The notes under the pieces were generated by a model. The model was not told the DNA's origin and searched no databases. It saw only the letters and a program-made list of their open reading frames with translations. A stretch of DNA of 5,849 bases from VFMC01 sp031404435. Its GTDB lineage: Bacteria; Actinomycetota; Acidimicrobiia; Acidimicrobiales; Ilumatobacteraceae. Location of the stretch: positions 1-5,849 of the forward strand of contig JANNHO010000104.1 in the NCBI GenBank assembly GCA_031404435.1. The letters are read 5' to 3'. Position 1 is the stretch's first letter; each line of letters begins with the position of its first letter. The position numbers and the translations under genes were made by a program. Of the stretch, positions 1 through 5,451 are shown one piece after another.

Positions 1-14
1 AGGGTATCGGTCGC

Positions 15-20
15 TATCCT
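15..20 (+). promoter_or_regulatory. possible -10 box of the tRNA-Arg promoter
   Basis: The hexamer TATCCT fits the TANNNT pattern of a housekeeping sigma factor -10 element. It ends 11 bases before the first base of the mature tRNA, a usual distance for a tRNA promoter with a short 5' leader. The matching -35 element would lie outside the window, so this cannot be confirmed here. Confidence 0.35.
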
Positions 21-31
21 CGCTGCATCCC

Positions 32-104
32 GCCCTCGTAGCTCAGGGGATAGAGCAATGGTTTCCGGAACCATGTGTCGGAGGTTCGAATCCTTCCGGG
101 GGCG
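32..104 (+). tRNA. tRNA-Arg, anticodon CCG
   Basis: The sequence folds into a complete 73-base cloverleaf. The acceptor stem GCCCTCG (32-38) pairs with CGGGGGC (97-103) with one T-G wobble. The D-arm is GCTC/GAGC (41-44 and 53-56). The anticodon stem is ATGGT/ACCAT (58-62 and 70-74) around the seven-base loop TTCCGGA. The five-base variable loop is 75-79. The T-arm is GGAGG/CCTTC around TTCGAAT. The anticodon CCG at 65-67 reads the arginine codon CGG. The discriminator base is G104, followed by CCT, so a complete CCA end is not encoded and must be added by CCA-adding enzyme. tRNA-Arg genes are frequent integration sites for mobile elements, but no copy of the 3' end of this gene is visible elsewhere in the window. 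Confidence 0.95.
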
Positions 105-142
105 CCTAATGTAGCCATCCTGACCAGGCCCTTTACCTGCTC

Positions 143-158
143 GAAGGCCGTTGGCTTC
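143..158. terminator. weak hairpin between tRNA-Arg and the convergent lipoprotein gene
   Basis: GAAGGCC and GGCTTC form a short stem with one bulged G and a GTT loop. It lies in the 114-base gap between the tRNA gene (+) and the end of the minus-strand operon, where a terminator serving one or both would be expected. There is no T-run on either side, so it is not a classical intrinsic terminator. Nothing else is recognisable in 105-218. Confidence 0.2.
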
Positions 159-218
159 TCGAACCCCTGACAGCCATGCGAGACAGCGTCCTGCAACCCC
201 AGTCGCCTCGCGCATCGA

Positions 219-863
219 TCAACCGACCCGGCCGGCGGCCGCGTTGGCCAGGGTGACGAGAGCATCCTGGTCGAGCGGGTCTCCGCCGTCCGATCCGCCG
301 ACGTCGATGCAGCCTTTGCCGATGAGAAACTGGATGCTGCCGCCCTCGGTAGCGACAATTCCTCCGGCGCCGACATCGACGACGGTGCCAGACGCGGTGC
401 CGCCTGCGTCGATTGCCCGCTCGAGCGCGTCACACAGCAGCGGAATGCCGAGGCTGATTCCGACAACGCCTGCACCAACGTCCCCGCCGATCGAGTAGGT
501 GCAGCGACCGGGCTGGTCCTCACCGAAGCCACCTTGCTCGACGCCCGAACCAATGGCCGCTTCCATCTCTGGGATGGTCAACAACGAGCACGGGTCGACA
601 TCGAGGACCGGGACGAACGCGTCGTCCGCAGGCGCATCGCCGCCGGCCGGCGCCTGGGTCGCAACGCTCGGCGCGTCCGTCACCTCGCTCGCCGCCGAGG
701 CGGCGGGGGGCGGACTCGTCTGGTCCGTGTCACCGGACGAACCGTCATCGCTTGCGCAGCTCGTCATCGCCAGCGTCAGCGCGCCGACCGTCGCAGCGAC
801 AATCGACATCCGCCTGCTTGCACGCGGCCTCACGAGCCTCGTTGCGCGGTCTCGAACAGTCAT
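219..863 (-). CDS. secreted lipoprotein, DUF3558-like
   Basis: This 214-residue protein is predicted to be anchored to the outer face of the cell membrane; its function is unknown. An arginine-rich N-terminus containing SRRMS (residues 16-20, a partial twin-arginine pattern) leads into a hydrophobic segment (about 21-34). A lipobox-like MTSC follows, with Cys36 as the probable lipidated residue; Met at -3 is less usual than Leu. Residues 37-80 are a Ser/Ala/Pro/Asp-rich linker. The globular part opens with DVDPCSLLTIPEMEAAIG, the motif seen at the start of DUF3558-type actinobacterial lipoproteins. It contains four cysteines (in DPCSLL, GRCTYS, LLCDAL and KGCIDV), enough for two disulfides. 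I chose the ATG at 863 because AAGGAG stands 8 bases upstream and because it overlaps the stop of the upstream gene as ATGA. The reading frame is open 42 codons further upstream, but that stretch is antisense-like and lacks a ribosome site. Confidence 0.8.
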   Translation of the reverse strand: MTVRDRATRLVRPRASRRMSIVAATVGALTLAMTSCASDDGSSGDTDQTSPPPAASAASEVTDAPSVATQAPAGGDAPADDAFVPVLDVDPCSLLTIPEMEAAIGSGVEQGGFGEDQPGRCTYSIGGDVGAGVVGISLGIPLLCDALERAIDAGGTASGTVVDVGAGGIVATEGGSIQFLIGKGCIDVGGSDGGDPLDQDALVTLANAAAGRVG

Positions 864-1147
864 GGCATGTACTCCTTCATCGGTAACGGGTCGACGCCCA
901 TCTCGTGGATCGGGACCAACCGGTGGAACTCCGCCCCGGCGAGCTCGTATGCGGCGCGCACGGACTGCTCGGTCCCGTCGAACCTGCATGACAGTGACTC
1001 ATCCGTGGGGACGAAGGTCGCCCCGAGGTAGCGGATGGGGACGCCGTCACCGGCCAGCTTGCGACACGTCGCCTGCAGCTGCGCGACCGACTCCTTGACT
1101 GCGACGGTCGTTGCTCCCGACCAGAACCGCTCGACCATCAGTTGCAC
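860..1147 (-). CDS. small DUF4242 (SCO4226-like) protein
   Basis: This is a 95-residue soluble protein with no signal peptide or membrane segment. The pattern VERFWSG near the start, then a helix (about 20-32), then GVPIRYLGATFVPTDESL, a Cys-containing strand (CRFDG), a helix with AAYELAGAEF and a final RLVPI resembles the small DUF4242 family. Those are ferredoxin-like alpha/beta domains; the best-known member is the nickel-binding protein SCO4226 of Streptomyces coelicolor. Metal binding is not shown here and should not be assumed. The start is taken as GTG at 1147, because an AAAGAG stretch lies upstream and family members begin about this far before VER; ATG at 1138 is the alternative. 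It is the first gene of an operon with the lipoprotein gene: its TGA overlaps that gene's ATG (ATGA). It is divergent from the large regulator gene, so the two may share control elements. Confidence 0.75.
   Translation of the reverse strand: MQLMVERFWSGATTVAVKESVAQLQATCRKLAGDGVPIRYLGATFVPTDESLSCRFDGTEQSVRAAYELAGAEFHRLVPIHEMGVDPLPMKEYMP
872..877 (-). promoter_or_regulatory. ribosome binding site of the lipoprotein gene, inside the upstream gene
   Basis: On the minus strand AAGGAG lies 8 bases before the ATG at 863 and is embedded in the last codons (MKEYMP) of the upstream gene. It fixes the lipoprotein start and, with the ATGA overlap, points to translational coupling of the two genes. Confidence 0.75.
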
Positions 1148-1205
1148 GACAATCTCTTTCGCTCCATGCGCGCATCGTGCGCCTTCTCCTGTCGTGTTGA
1201 ATCCG

Positions 1206-1222
1206 GAGATTCCCTCGATCTC
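1206..1222. promoter_or_regulatory. inverted repeat GAGAT-N7-ATCTC in the divergent promoter region
   Basis: A perfect 5+5 base dyad spans 17 bases. It lies in the 102-base gap between the divergent starts at 1147 (-) and 1250 (+), overlapping where the -35 region of the regulator gene would fall. Its size and place suit an operator, possibly for autoregulation or for control of both genes. A 5-base arm can arise by chance, so this is only a candidate. Confidence 0.3.
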
Positions 1223-1237
1223 AAGGTTTTCTCGTCG

Positions 1238-1243
1238 TAAAGT
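1238..1243 (+). promoter_or_regulatory. -10 box (TAAAGT) suggesting a leaderless mRNA
   Basis: TAAAGT fits TANNNT and ends 6 bases before the GTG at 1250, so transcription would begin at or next to the start codon. No Shine-Dalgarno sequence is visible before this GTG, which agrees with leaderless translation, a common arrangement in actinobacteria. The -35 region (about 1215-1220, TCGATC) is poor. Confidence 0.45.
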
Positions 1244-1249
1244 CGCCCT

Positions 1250-4009
1250 GTGCAGGCGCTGATCGGTCGTGACCCGGAGCGCGACGTCGCGACCGCGTTC
1301 ATCGCCGCAGCCGCTTGCGGGCCAGCGGTTCTGTCGATCGACGGTGAGCCAGGAATCGGCAAGACCTCTCTACTCAGATATGCCCTCAGCGACGCCCGTG
1401 CCGCCGGATTGATCGTGCTCGAATGCACCCCAACCCCAGCGGAGGCAACGATGAGCTTCGCTGCGCTCACGGAGCTACTGCGCGATGTCGATGCTGCGGC
1501 GCTTGCAGCAATGCCTGATCCGCAGCGCCACGCACTCGCCGTCGCGACACTACGCGAGGAACCGGTCGGCGCCACGCTCGACGAGCGCGCAGTCGGAACC
1601 GGCTTCGCCTCGCTGCTGGCCCACCTCGCCGAGTCGCGAACCGTAGTCGTGGCCATCGACGACCTGCACTGGATCGACGCAGCGAGCGCCGACGCGCTGG
1701 CCTTCGCGCTTCGACGGGTCCACCCCGCGACGATTGGACTCGTCACGTGTGCGCGAACCGGTCAGCGCCCACCGGGCTTCGCCTCCTCGATACCGCCCGA
1801 GGGTTGGACGAACTCGTTGACGCTCAGCGGGATGACTGCCGCCGCGCTGTTCCACGTCGTGCGCGACCAGCTCTCGGTCGCGCTGGCGCGGCCGGCGCTG
1901 CTGCGTGTCACCGAGACGTCGGGCGGCAACCCGTTCGCAGCGATCGAGCTGGCGCGCATCTCGGACTCAGCGAGACCTCCTCCCGGCGGGATGCGAGTGA
2001 CCGAGCTGGTGGAGACGCTGACTGCCCAACGACTCGGTCAGCTCTCGCCGGATGCGCGTCGGGCGTTACTCGTGGTCGCCTGCTCACCGCGCCCCACCCT
2101 CGGCACGATTCGAGCGCTCGGGCTCGAGGCCGGGCTCGCGCAAGCAGAGTCCGCGGGGACGGTGTCGCTCGACGCAGACCGTGTCATGTTCGCCCACCCA
2201 CTTCTCGCAGCAGCCGTTGTACAGATGGCAACCGCGCCCGAGCAGCGCAACGTGCATGCCCAGCTGGCGAGGATCACAACTGAGCCCGAGGCTCACGCCC
2301 GCCACGTCGCGCTGGCAAACCCCGAACCGGACGAAACGACCGCGATGGCCCTCGACGAGGCGACTCTGGCTGCCGAAACTCGCGGTTCGTCCGTCGCCGC
2401 CGCCGAGCTGGCGCGCCTCGCCCTCGACCGTTCGGTCGACCCCGACGGAGCAGCGGCGTGGGCGCGGCGGATCCGACTCGGCGAGGTGCTCCACGCAGCC
2501 GGATCGTCCATCGAGGCGGCGAACGTGCTCGGGCGCGCCGGATGTCCGCGCGGCGCGCTGTATGCCCGCGCCGGGCTAGTGCTGATCGAGGTCGCGTATC
2601 AGACCTCGTCGACAGCCCGTGCCATCGAGGTCGCCCATGAAGCTCTCGCCGAGGCGCGGGGCCACCCGACGCTCACCGCACGGTGCCTGCTCTCGCTCGC
2701 CACCATCACCACCGACGGTCGCGAGGCGGCGCGTTACGCGGCGGAAGCGCGCGCCACTCTGATCACCGCTGGGGTCGACGATCCGCTGCTGCTTGCGTGG
2801 GCCGAATCAGAGGATGTGTCCGCCCGTTTCCACCTTGGCGAGGGCCTCGATCGCGCCCGCCTCGACCACGCGTTGGAGCTCGAACGCACGGGCCGGTCCT
2901 GGCGGAGCACCGATCAGGTCGCGGCCATCCGGCCGGTGCTGTTGAAGTGGGCCGATCATCCGGAAGAGGCGCTGGACGCGCTCATCGAGCTGCGCGCTCG
3001 CGCCGACGAGGAGGGTAACGAGGGACTCGTGCCCTACGTGCTCGGCCACATCGCAGGCGCCCTGCTGCGCCTCGGGCGGCTGGACAACGCGGCCAAGGCC
3101 GCCGCCGAGCACATCGGCCACGCCGAGCGAACCGGGCAGGAGAGCCAGCGGATGCAGGCGCTCTACAACGTCGCCTTCATTGGCGCGCATCTCGGTCAGC
3201 TCGACGAAGCGAACACGACAGCTCACGAGATCCACGACTGGGCGGTCGAGAATGGCGACGACTGGATGGAGATGTTGGCAGCGACCGTGCTTGGGTTCGT
3301 CGCGTTCAGTCGTGGCGACGCGCCCGAGGCATGTGTTTGGTTCGGTCGCTGGTCCACTGCGATCGAGGCGCTCGGGATCATCGACCCGGGCGTCACCCGC
3401 TTCTACGGCGACCATATCGAGGCGTTGATCATGTCGGGGGCACGCGAGGACGCGACGCAAGCCACCCGAATTCTCACCGCGCGGGCCGAGCGCGCGGGCC
3501 GAATCTCGGCGCTGGGGATCGCTGAGCGGTGTGAGGCGTTGCTCGCGGCCGCCGCCGGCGACCTCCCCGCAGCGCTGGCACGAGTTGATGCCGCGCTCGC
3601 TCTCGACGCTCGATCCTCGGTGCCTTTCGAACGGCACCGCACGATGATGGTCAAGGGCCTGATCCATCGTCGGGCGAAGCAGAAGGCGGACGCGCGACGA
3701 GCGCTGGTCGCCGCATCAGACGGGTTCGCGGCGATGGGCGCCAACGGATGGAAGGCCCGCTGTGACGAGGAGCTAAAGCGGATCGGCACACGCGTCGCAA
3801 GCGCTACGACACTGACCGCAAGCGAGCAAAGGATCGCCGAACTCGCCGCGTCCGGTCTGACCAACAAACAGGTCGCCGAGCGGACCTTCCTCAGCCCTAA
3901 AACCGTCGAAGCCAACCTCGCCCGCGTCTACCGCAAGCTCGGCATCACCTCCCGCGCCGAACTCGGAGCCCAGATGGCAAACGAGGACCGCTCCCGGACG
4001 GCGCGATGA
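1250..4009 (+). CDS. LAL-type LuxR transcriptional regulator (AAA ATPase, helical repeats, LuxR HTH)
   Basis: This is a 919-residue cytoplasmic regulator of the large ATP-binding LuxR (LAL, MalT-like) group, within the usual 850-1000 residue range. The N-terminus begins with LIGRD, as in AAA_16-type domains. Walker A is GEPGIGKT (residues 32-39). Walker B is VVVAIDDLHWID (about 132-143). The GGNPFAAIELAR segment (about 225-236) is typical of LAL ATPase domains. Residues about 350-840 are Ala/Leu/Glu-rich helical repeats of TPR character (for example near 637-665), the likely ligand or partner sensing part. Residues 855-905 are the LuxR helix-turn-helix, with LTASEQRIAELAASGLTNKQ and LSPKTVEANLARVYRKLGI. 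In this family ATP and an inducer drive oligomerisation and promoter activation; the inducer here cannot be read from the sequence. The GTG start sits directly before the conserved LIGRD. The frame is intact over 2.7 kb. It is divergent from the DUF4242-lipoprotein operon, a plausible but unproven target. Confidence 0.93.
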   Translation: MQALIGRDPERDVATAFIAAAACGPAVLSIDGEPGIGKTSLLRYALSDARAAGLIVLECTPTPAEATMSFAALTELLRDVDAAALAAMPDPQRHALAVATLREEPVGATLDERAVGTGFASLLAHLAESRTVVVAIDDLHWIDAASADALAFALRRVHPATIGLVTCARTGQRPPGFASSIPPEGWTNSLTLSGMTAAALFHVVRDQLSVALARPALLRVTETSGGNPFAAIELARISDSARPPPGGMRVTELVETLTAQRLGQLSPDARRALLVVACSPRPTLGTIRALGLEAGLAQAESAGTVSLDADRVMFAHPLLAAAVVQMATAPEQRNVHAQLARITTEPEAHARHVALANPEPDETTAMALDEATLAAETRGSSVAAAELARLALDRSVDPDGAAAWARRIRLGEVLHAAGSSIEAANVLGRAGCPRGALYARAGLVLIEVAYQTSSTARAIEVAHEALAEARGHPTLTARCLLSLATITTDGREAARYAAEARATLITAGVDDPLLLAWAESEDVSARFHLGEGLDRARLDHALELERTGRSWRSTDQVAAIRPVLLKWADHPEEALDALIELRARADEEGNEGLVPYVLGHIAGALLRLGRLDNAAKAAAEHIGHAERTGQESQRMQALYNVAFIGAHLGQLDEANTTAHEIHDWAVENGDDWMEMLAATVLGFVAFSRGDAPEACVWFGRWSTAIEALGIIDPGVTRFYGDHIEALIMSGAREDATQATRILTARAERAGRISALGIAERCEALLAAAAGDLPAALARVDAALALDARSSVPFERHRTMMVKGLIHRRAKQKADARRALVAASDGFAAMGANGWKARCDEELKRIGTRVASATTLTASEQRIAELAASGLTNKQVAERTFLSPKTVEANLARVYRKLGITSRAELGAQMANEDRSRTAR

Positions 4010-4100
4010 CCTGTGATGGGAGTCATGGAACAGGTACGAGACCCGCACGGACTGGGCGCTCCGATGTTCGATCGCATCTAGGCCGGCGACGCGCCGCTAT
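4010..4100. other. gap between the convergent regulator and DUF4258-like genes
   Basis: This 91-base stretch holds no clear terminator. On the + strand a 21-codon ORF at 4016-4081 has an in-frame internal ATG at 4025 with GGGAG only two bases before it. It reads MEQVRDPHGLGAPMFDRI from that ATG. It could be the start of a lost gene or a chance ORF; I cannot assign it. Confidence 0.2.
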
Positions 4101-4328
4101 TCAGCGCAGAACCGAACGCCTTGATCGGCAGCATTGCTGAGGCCCGTCCACCTGGCGGGCGCTATGCACCACTGCGAGACGCCCGGCCACCGAGACAACG
4201 CGGCCGGGGCCGTACTTCGAAGGTGACGGATAGGTGATCTCCGGATACCGGACTGCGTCGACGACTTCATTCTCATCTAGGCCGATTTGGCTTGCGCGGG
4301 TTGAGGCGAGAGGCGAAAGCGAGCTCAC
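4101..4328 (-). CDS. small DUF4258-like protein, C-terminus atypical
   Basis: This is a 75-residue cytoplasmic protein. Residues about 9-55 carry the pattern of small DUF4258-type proteins: an A-x-x-RA-x-Q-x-GL helix, DENEVVDAVRYPEITYPSPS, then KYGPGR and the strands VVSVAGRLAVVHS. In that family a further strand with a V-I-T-V-x-W-like motif normally follows. Here the last ~18 residues (DGPQQCCRSRRS and so on) do not look like it, and neither alternative frame restores it, so the gene may be truncated or frameshifted near 4160. The start is GTG at 4328; it overlaps the stop of the upstream, frameshift-corrected gene as GTGA, suggesting translational coupling. DUF4258 proteins are small, often carried on mobile elements, and have been compared with RelE/BrnT-like toxin folds, but no toxin activity can be claimed. 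The family call is from pattern memory only. Confidence 0.45.
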   Translation of the reverse strand: MSSLSPLASTRASQIGLDENEVVDAVRYPEITYPSPSKYGPGRVVSVAGRLAVVHSARQVDGPQQCCRSRRSVLR

Positions 4329-4868
4329 GTCAGGTCCGATGGGGCCGACATGAGCACCGAAATCACGTCGAGTGCGTTTCCGATCTGCACCCGGCCGATG
4401 ACGTCTTGTGCGGCTGCGGGCCTCTCTGCCGCCCAGTAGCGGAGCGCTAACTCGCCGTCAAGCAGGGCTGCGCCGAGTGACTGCTCGGCTCGCGAGGATC
4501 ACGGACTGGCCGCCCGGCAGAGGAGCAAGAAGGTCCACCTTCTTGCGGAACGGCACTGGAAATCCTGCGTCAAGTGCCGACTGCAGTTCTGACGCTGCGT
4601 GCGGAGCGAACAGCTCCAGCCTGGACATGCGGAGATACCAATGAATCGCCCTGGTGTGCGGGGTGGCGAAGTAGCTCGCCTTCTTGCGACTGTCCGCTTC
4701 AACGGCCAGTCGTGTCAGTTCGCCCATTCTGATCGCGAAGAAGGGCTTGGTTGCCGTGGCAAACAGATGATCCAGTTCGCCAAAAAACGCACCAGCGTTG
4801 ATTGCTGCGAAGACCGGGTTTGCGATGGTGGCGAGGGGGGTTGGTTGGCTTTCGATGTCGGTTGTCAT
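4325..4868 (-). pseudogene. unrecognised ~180-residue protein, interrupted by one frameshift near 4490
   Basis: The first part (4868 down to about 4490) reads MTTDIESQ and continues through GELDHLFATATKPFFAIRMG, RAIHWYLRMSRLELFAPHA and FPVPFRKKVDLLAPLPGG. It then runs out of protein-like sequence and stops at 4458. In the neighbouring frame the sequence continues convincingly from about 4490 as AEQSLGAALLDGELALRYW, then AAAQDVIGRVQIGNALDVI, ending with TGA at 4325-4327. Removing one base in the GCGAGC stretch at 4489-4494 joins the halves into about 180 residues. The corrected stop overlaps the GTG of the next gene (GTGA), which supports the correction. I do not recognise the family; the protein looks soluble and helical with no signal peptide. 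The ATG at 4868 is only one base after GGAGG, which is too close for a normal ribosome site. The frame is open up to GTG 5018, so the start is uncertain. It may be a true pseudogene, a sequence error, or less likely programmed frameshifting. Confidence 0.55.
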
Positions 4869-4869
4869 C

Positions 4870-5014
4870 CCTCCACTCAACTCGCCACGGCTTCGGCCGC
4901 GACCCCCTGTAAACGACGCCAATTCAACCGGAAATATTGATCTCGGGGTATTTGCAAAACTTTCTTTCTGGCCTTCACGAAGAAACTCCAAAAACTCGAA
5001 TGAGTCAAAGCCGG
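4870..5014. other. AT-rich stretch upstream of the 180-residue gene
   Basis: The core (about 4915-5012) is far richer in A/T than anything else in the window, with runs such as TTTGCAAATA, CAATATTT and GTTTTTGGAGTTTC on the minus strand. The frame of the downstream gene is open through it to a GTG at 5018, but its codon choice is unlike the genes nearby, so I regard it as non-coding or foreign. It could hold the promoter of the 4868 gene, yet I find no well-spaced -35/-10 pair. TTGACT at about 5004-5009 on the minus strand has no matching -10. Confidence 0.35.
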
Positions 5015-5015
5015 T

Positions 5016-5036
5016 CACACGAATGATTCGCTTGTG
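5016..5036. repeat. imperfect palindrome centred on CGAATGATTCG
   Basis: CGAAT-G-ATTCG (5020-5030) is a perfect 11-base dyad. It extends by ACAC/TGTG to 9-base arms if two bases (5031-5032) are bulged. It lies exactly at the edge of the AT-rich stretch and over the stop codon of the short ORF ending at 5015. The one-base centre suits a DNA-binding site of a dimeric protein better than a terminator hairpin. Confidence 0.35.
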
Positions 5037-5164
5037 TGATCAAGCGCAGCTTGCTCCGCTACCCAAGCCATCAGGGCTTCGTCGGTGACCGCTGCCAGTG
5101 TGAGGCTCGGACGGGGTCTGCGGGTGAGCCAACGCACGGCGGTGACGAACTGATGTCGATGTCG

Positions 5165-5208
5165 CCTTCAGGCATGTTGTACTCCTTCAGGCATGTTGTA
5201 CTCCTTCA
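5165..5208. repeat. 19-bp tandem duplication of a ribosome-binding-site/start region
   Basis: GGCATGTTGTACTCCTTCA occurs twice back to back (5171-5189 and 5190-5208), preceded by the last six bases of a further copy (CCTTCA, 5165-5170). On the minus strand each unit is TGAAGGAGTACAACATGCC, a complete ribosome site and ATG with 6-base spacing. Because 19 is not a multiple of three, the duplication shifts the frame of anything starting at 5209 and creates an early stop. Confidence 0.9.
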
Positions 5209-5388
5209 TCTCGTCGGGACGGCTGTCTCGATGGCGGTGCCGTTAGCCATCCGCGCCCACTTCTGGATCAGGCGAAGACCGTAGCCCTCAGCCGGCGTCG
5301 GGGTCGGCGTGCCGCACGCATCGGCCAGCACATCTCGCACCCGCCGCAGGGTCGAAGAGCGGCTCAGCGGCGTGATCGACAGTGTCAT
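5206..5388 (-). CDS. small protein of unknown function, 60 residues
   Basis: The ORF starts at ATG 5388, the first start after an in-frame stop, and has strongly G/C-biased third codon positions (about 80% by count), as expected for a real gene here. It is basic and soluble, with RRVRDVLADACGTPTPTP in the first half and GYGLRLIQKWARMANG in the second; no known domain or signal peptide is recognised. No Shine-Dalgarno sequence precedes the ATG, so it may be the tail of a longer broken gene. Its TGA overlaps the next ATG (ATGA), which suggests translational coupling in the same direction as its broken neighbours. Confidence 0.4.
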   Translation of the reverse strand: MTLSITPLSRSSTLRRVRDVLADACGTPTPTPAEGYGLRLIQKWARMANGTAIETAVPTR

Positions 5389-5451
5389 ACGGGTGGATAG
5401 CTGTCATCGCGATCGACGCTGTGCGGCGACCCACTCCGAGCTGCCGAAACG

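Larger units (their letters stand above)
5015..5209 (-). pseudogene. short broken ORF with duplicated start region
   Basis: Reading on the minus strand from ATG 5209 gives MKEYNMPEGVQHA and then a stop, produced by a 19-base tandem duplication. The second ATG (5175) follows a perfect AAGGAG-6-ATG site and opens MPEGDIDIS, ending after 34 codons at 5071. In the third frame the sequence from about 5145 down reads more like protein: HQFVTAVRWLTRRPRPSLTL, then AAVTDEALMAWVAEQAALD, ending with TGA at 5015-5017; its only own start would be GTG 5137. Adding one base near 5150 would join MPEGDID to this frame and give a protein of about 55 residues. I do not recognise it. The ATG at 5209 overlaps the stop of the upstream 60-codon ORF as ATGA. 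Which frame is ancestral is a judgement from composition, not proof. Confidence 0.35.

Noticed and set aside
32..104. tRNA-Arg as the attachment site of the decayed mobile block
   Set aside because: No repeat of the tRNA 3' end and no integrase were found, and intact chromosomal-type genes separate it from the decayed block.
14..553. 179-codon minus-strand ORF ending in GRIRTSDTWFRKPLLYPLS
   Set aside because: Its C-terminus is the antisense of the tRNA-Arg gene, a well-known artefact, and the rest is a shadow of the lipoprotein gene.
499..1098. Long + strand ORFs over the lipoprotein and DUF4242 genes
   Set aside because: They are antisense to two well-supported genes with ribosome sites and an ATGA junction, and their products are low-complexity Arg/Ser/Pro sequence.
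1201..1210. ATCCGGAGAT, inverted copy at 4235-4244 flanking the regulator gene
   Set aside because: Ten bases without extension are expected by chance in a window of this size; no insertion-sequence features or target duplications are seen.
2807..3667. 286-codon minus-strand ORF inside the regulator gene
   Set aside because: It is an antisense shadow produced by GC-rich codon bias in an intact 919-codon gene, with no domain-like sequence.
4182..4208. CCCGGCC / GGCCGGG inverted repeat with a 13-base spacer
   Set aside because: It lies inside the DUF4258-like coding region, has no T-run, and is a common kind of match in GC-rich coding DNA.
5288..5407. 39-codon minus-strand ORF starting MTAIHPYDTV
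   Set aside because: It overlaps the 60-codon ORF almost entirely in another frame, and its Cys/Arg/Ala-rich second half looks like a shadow.
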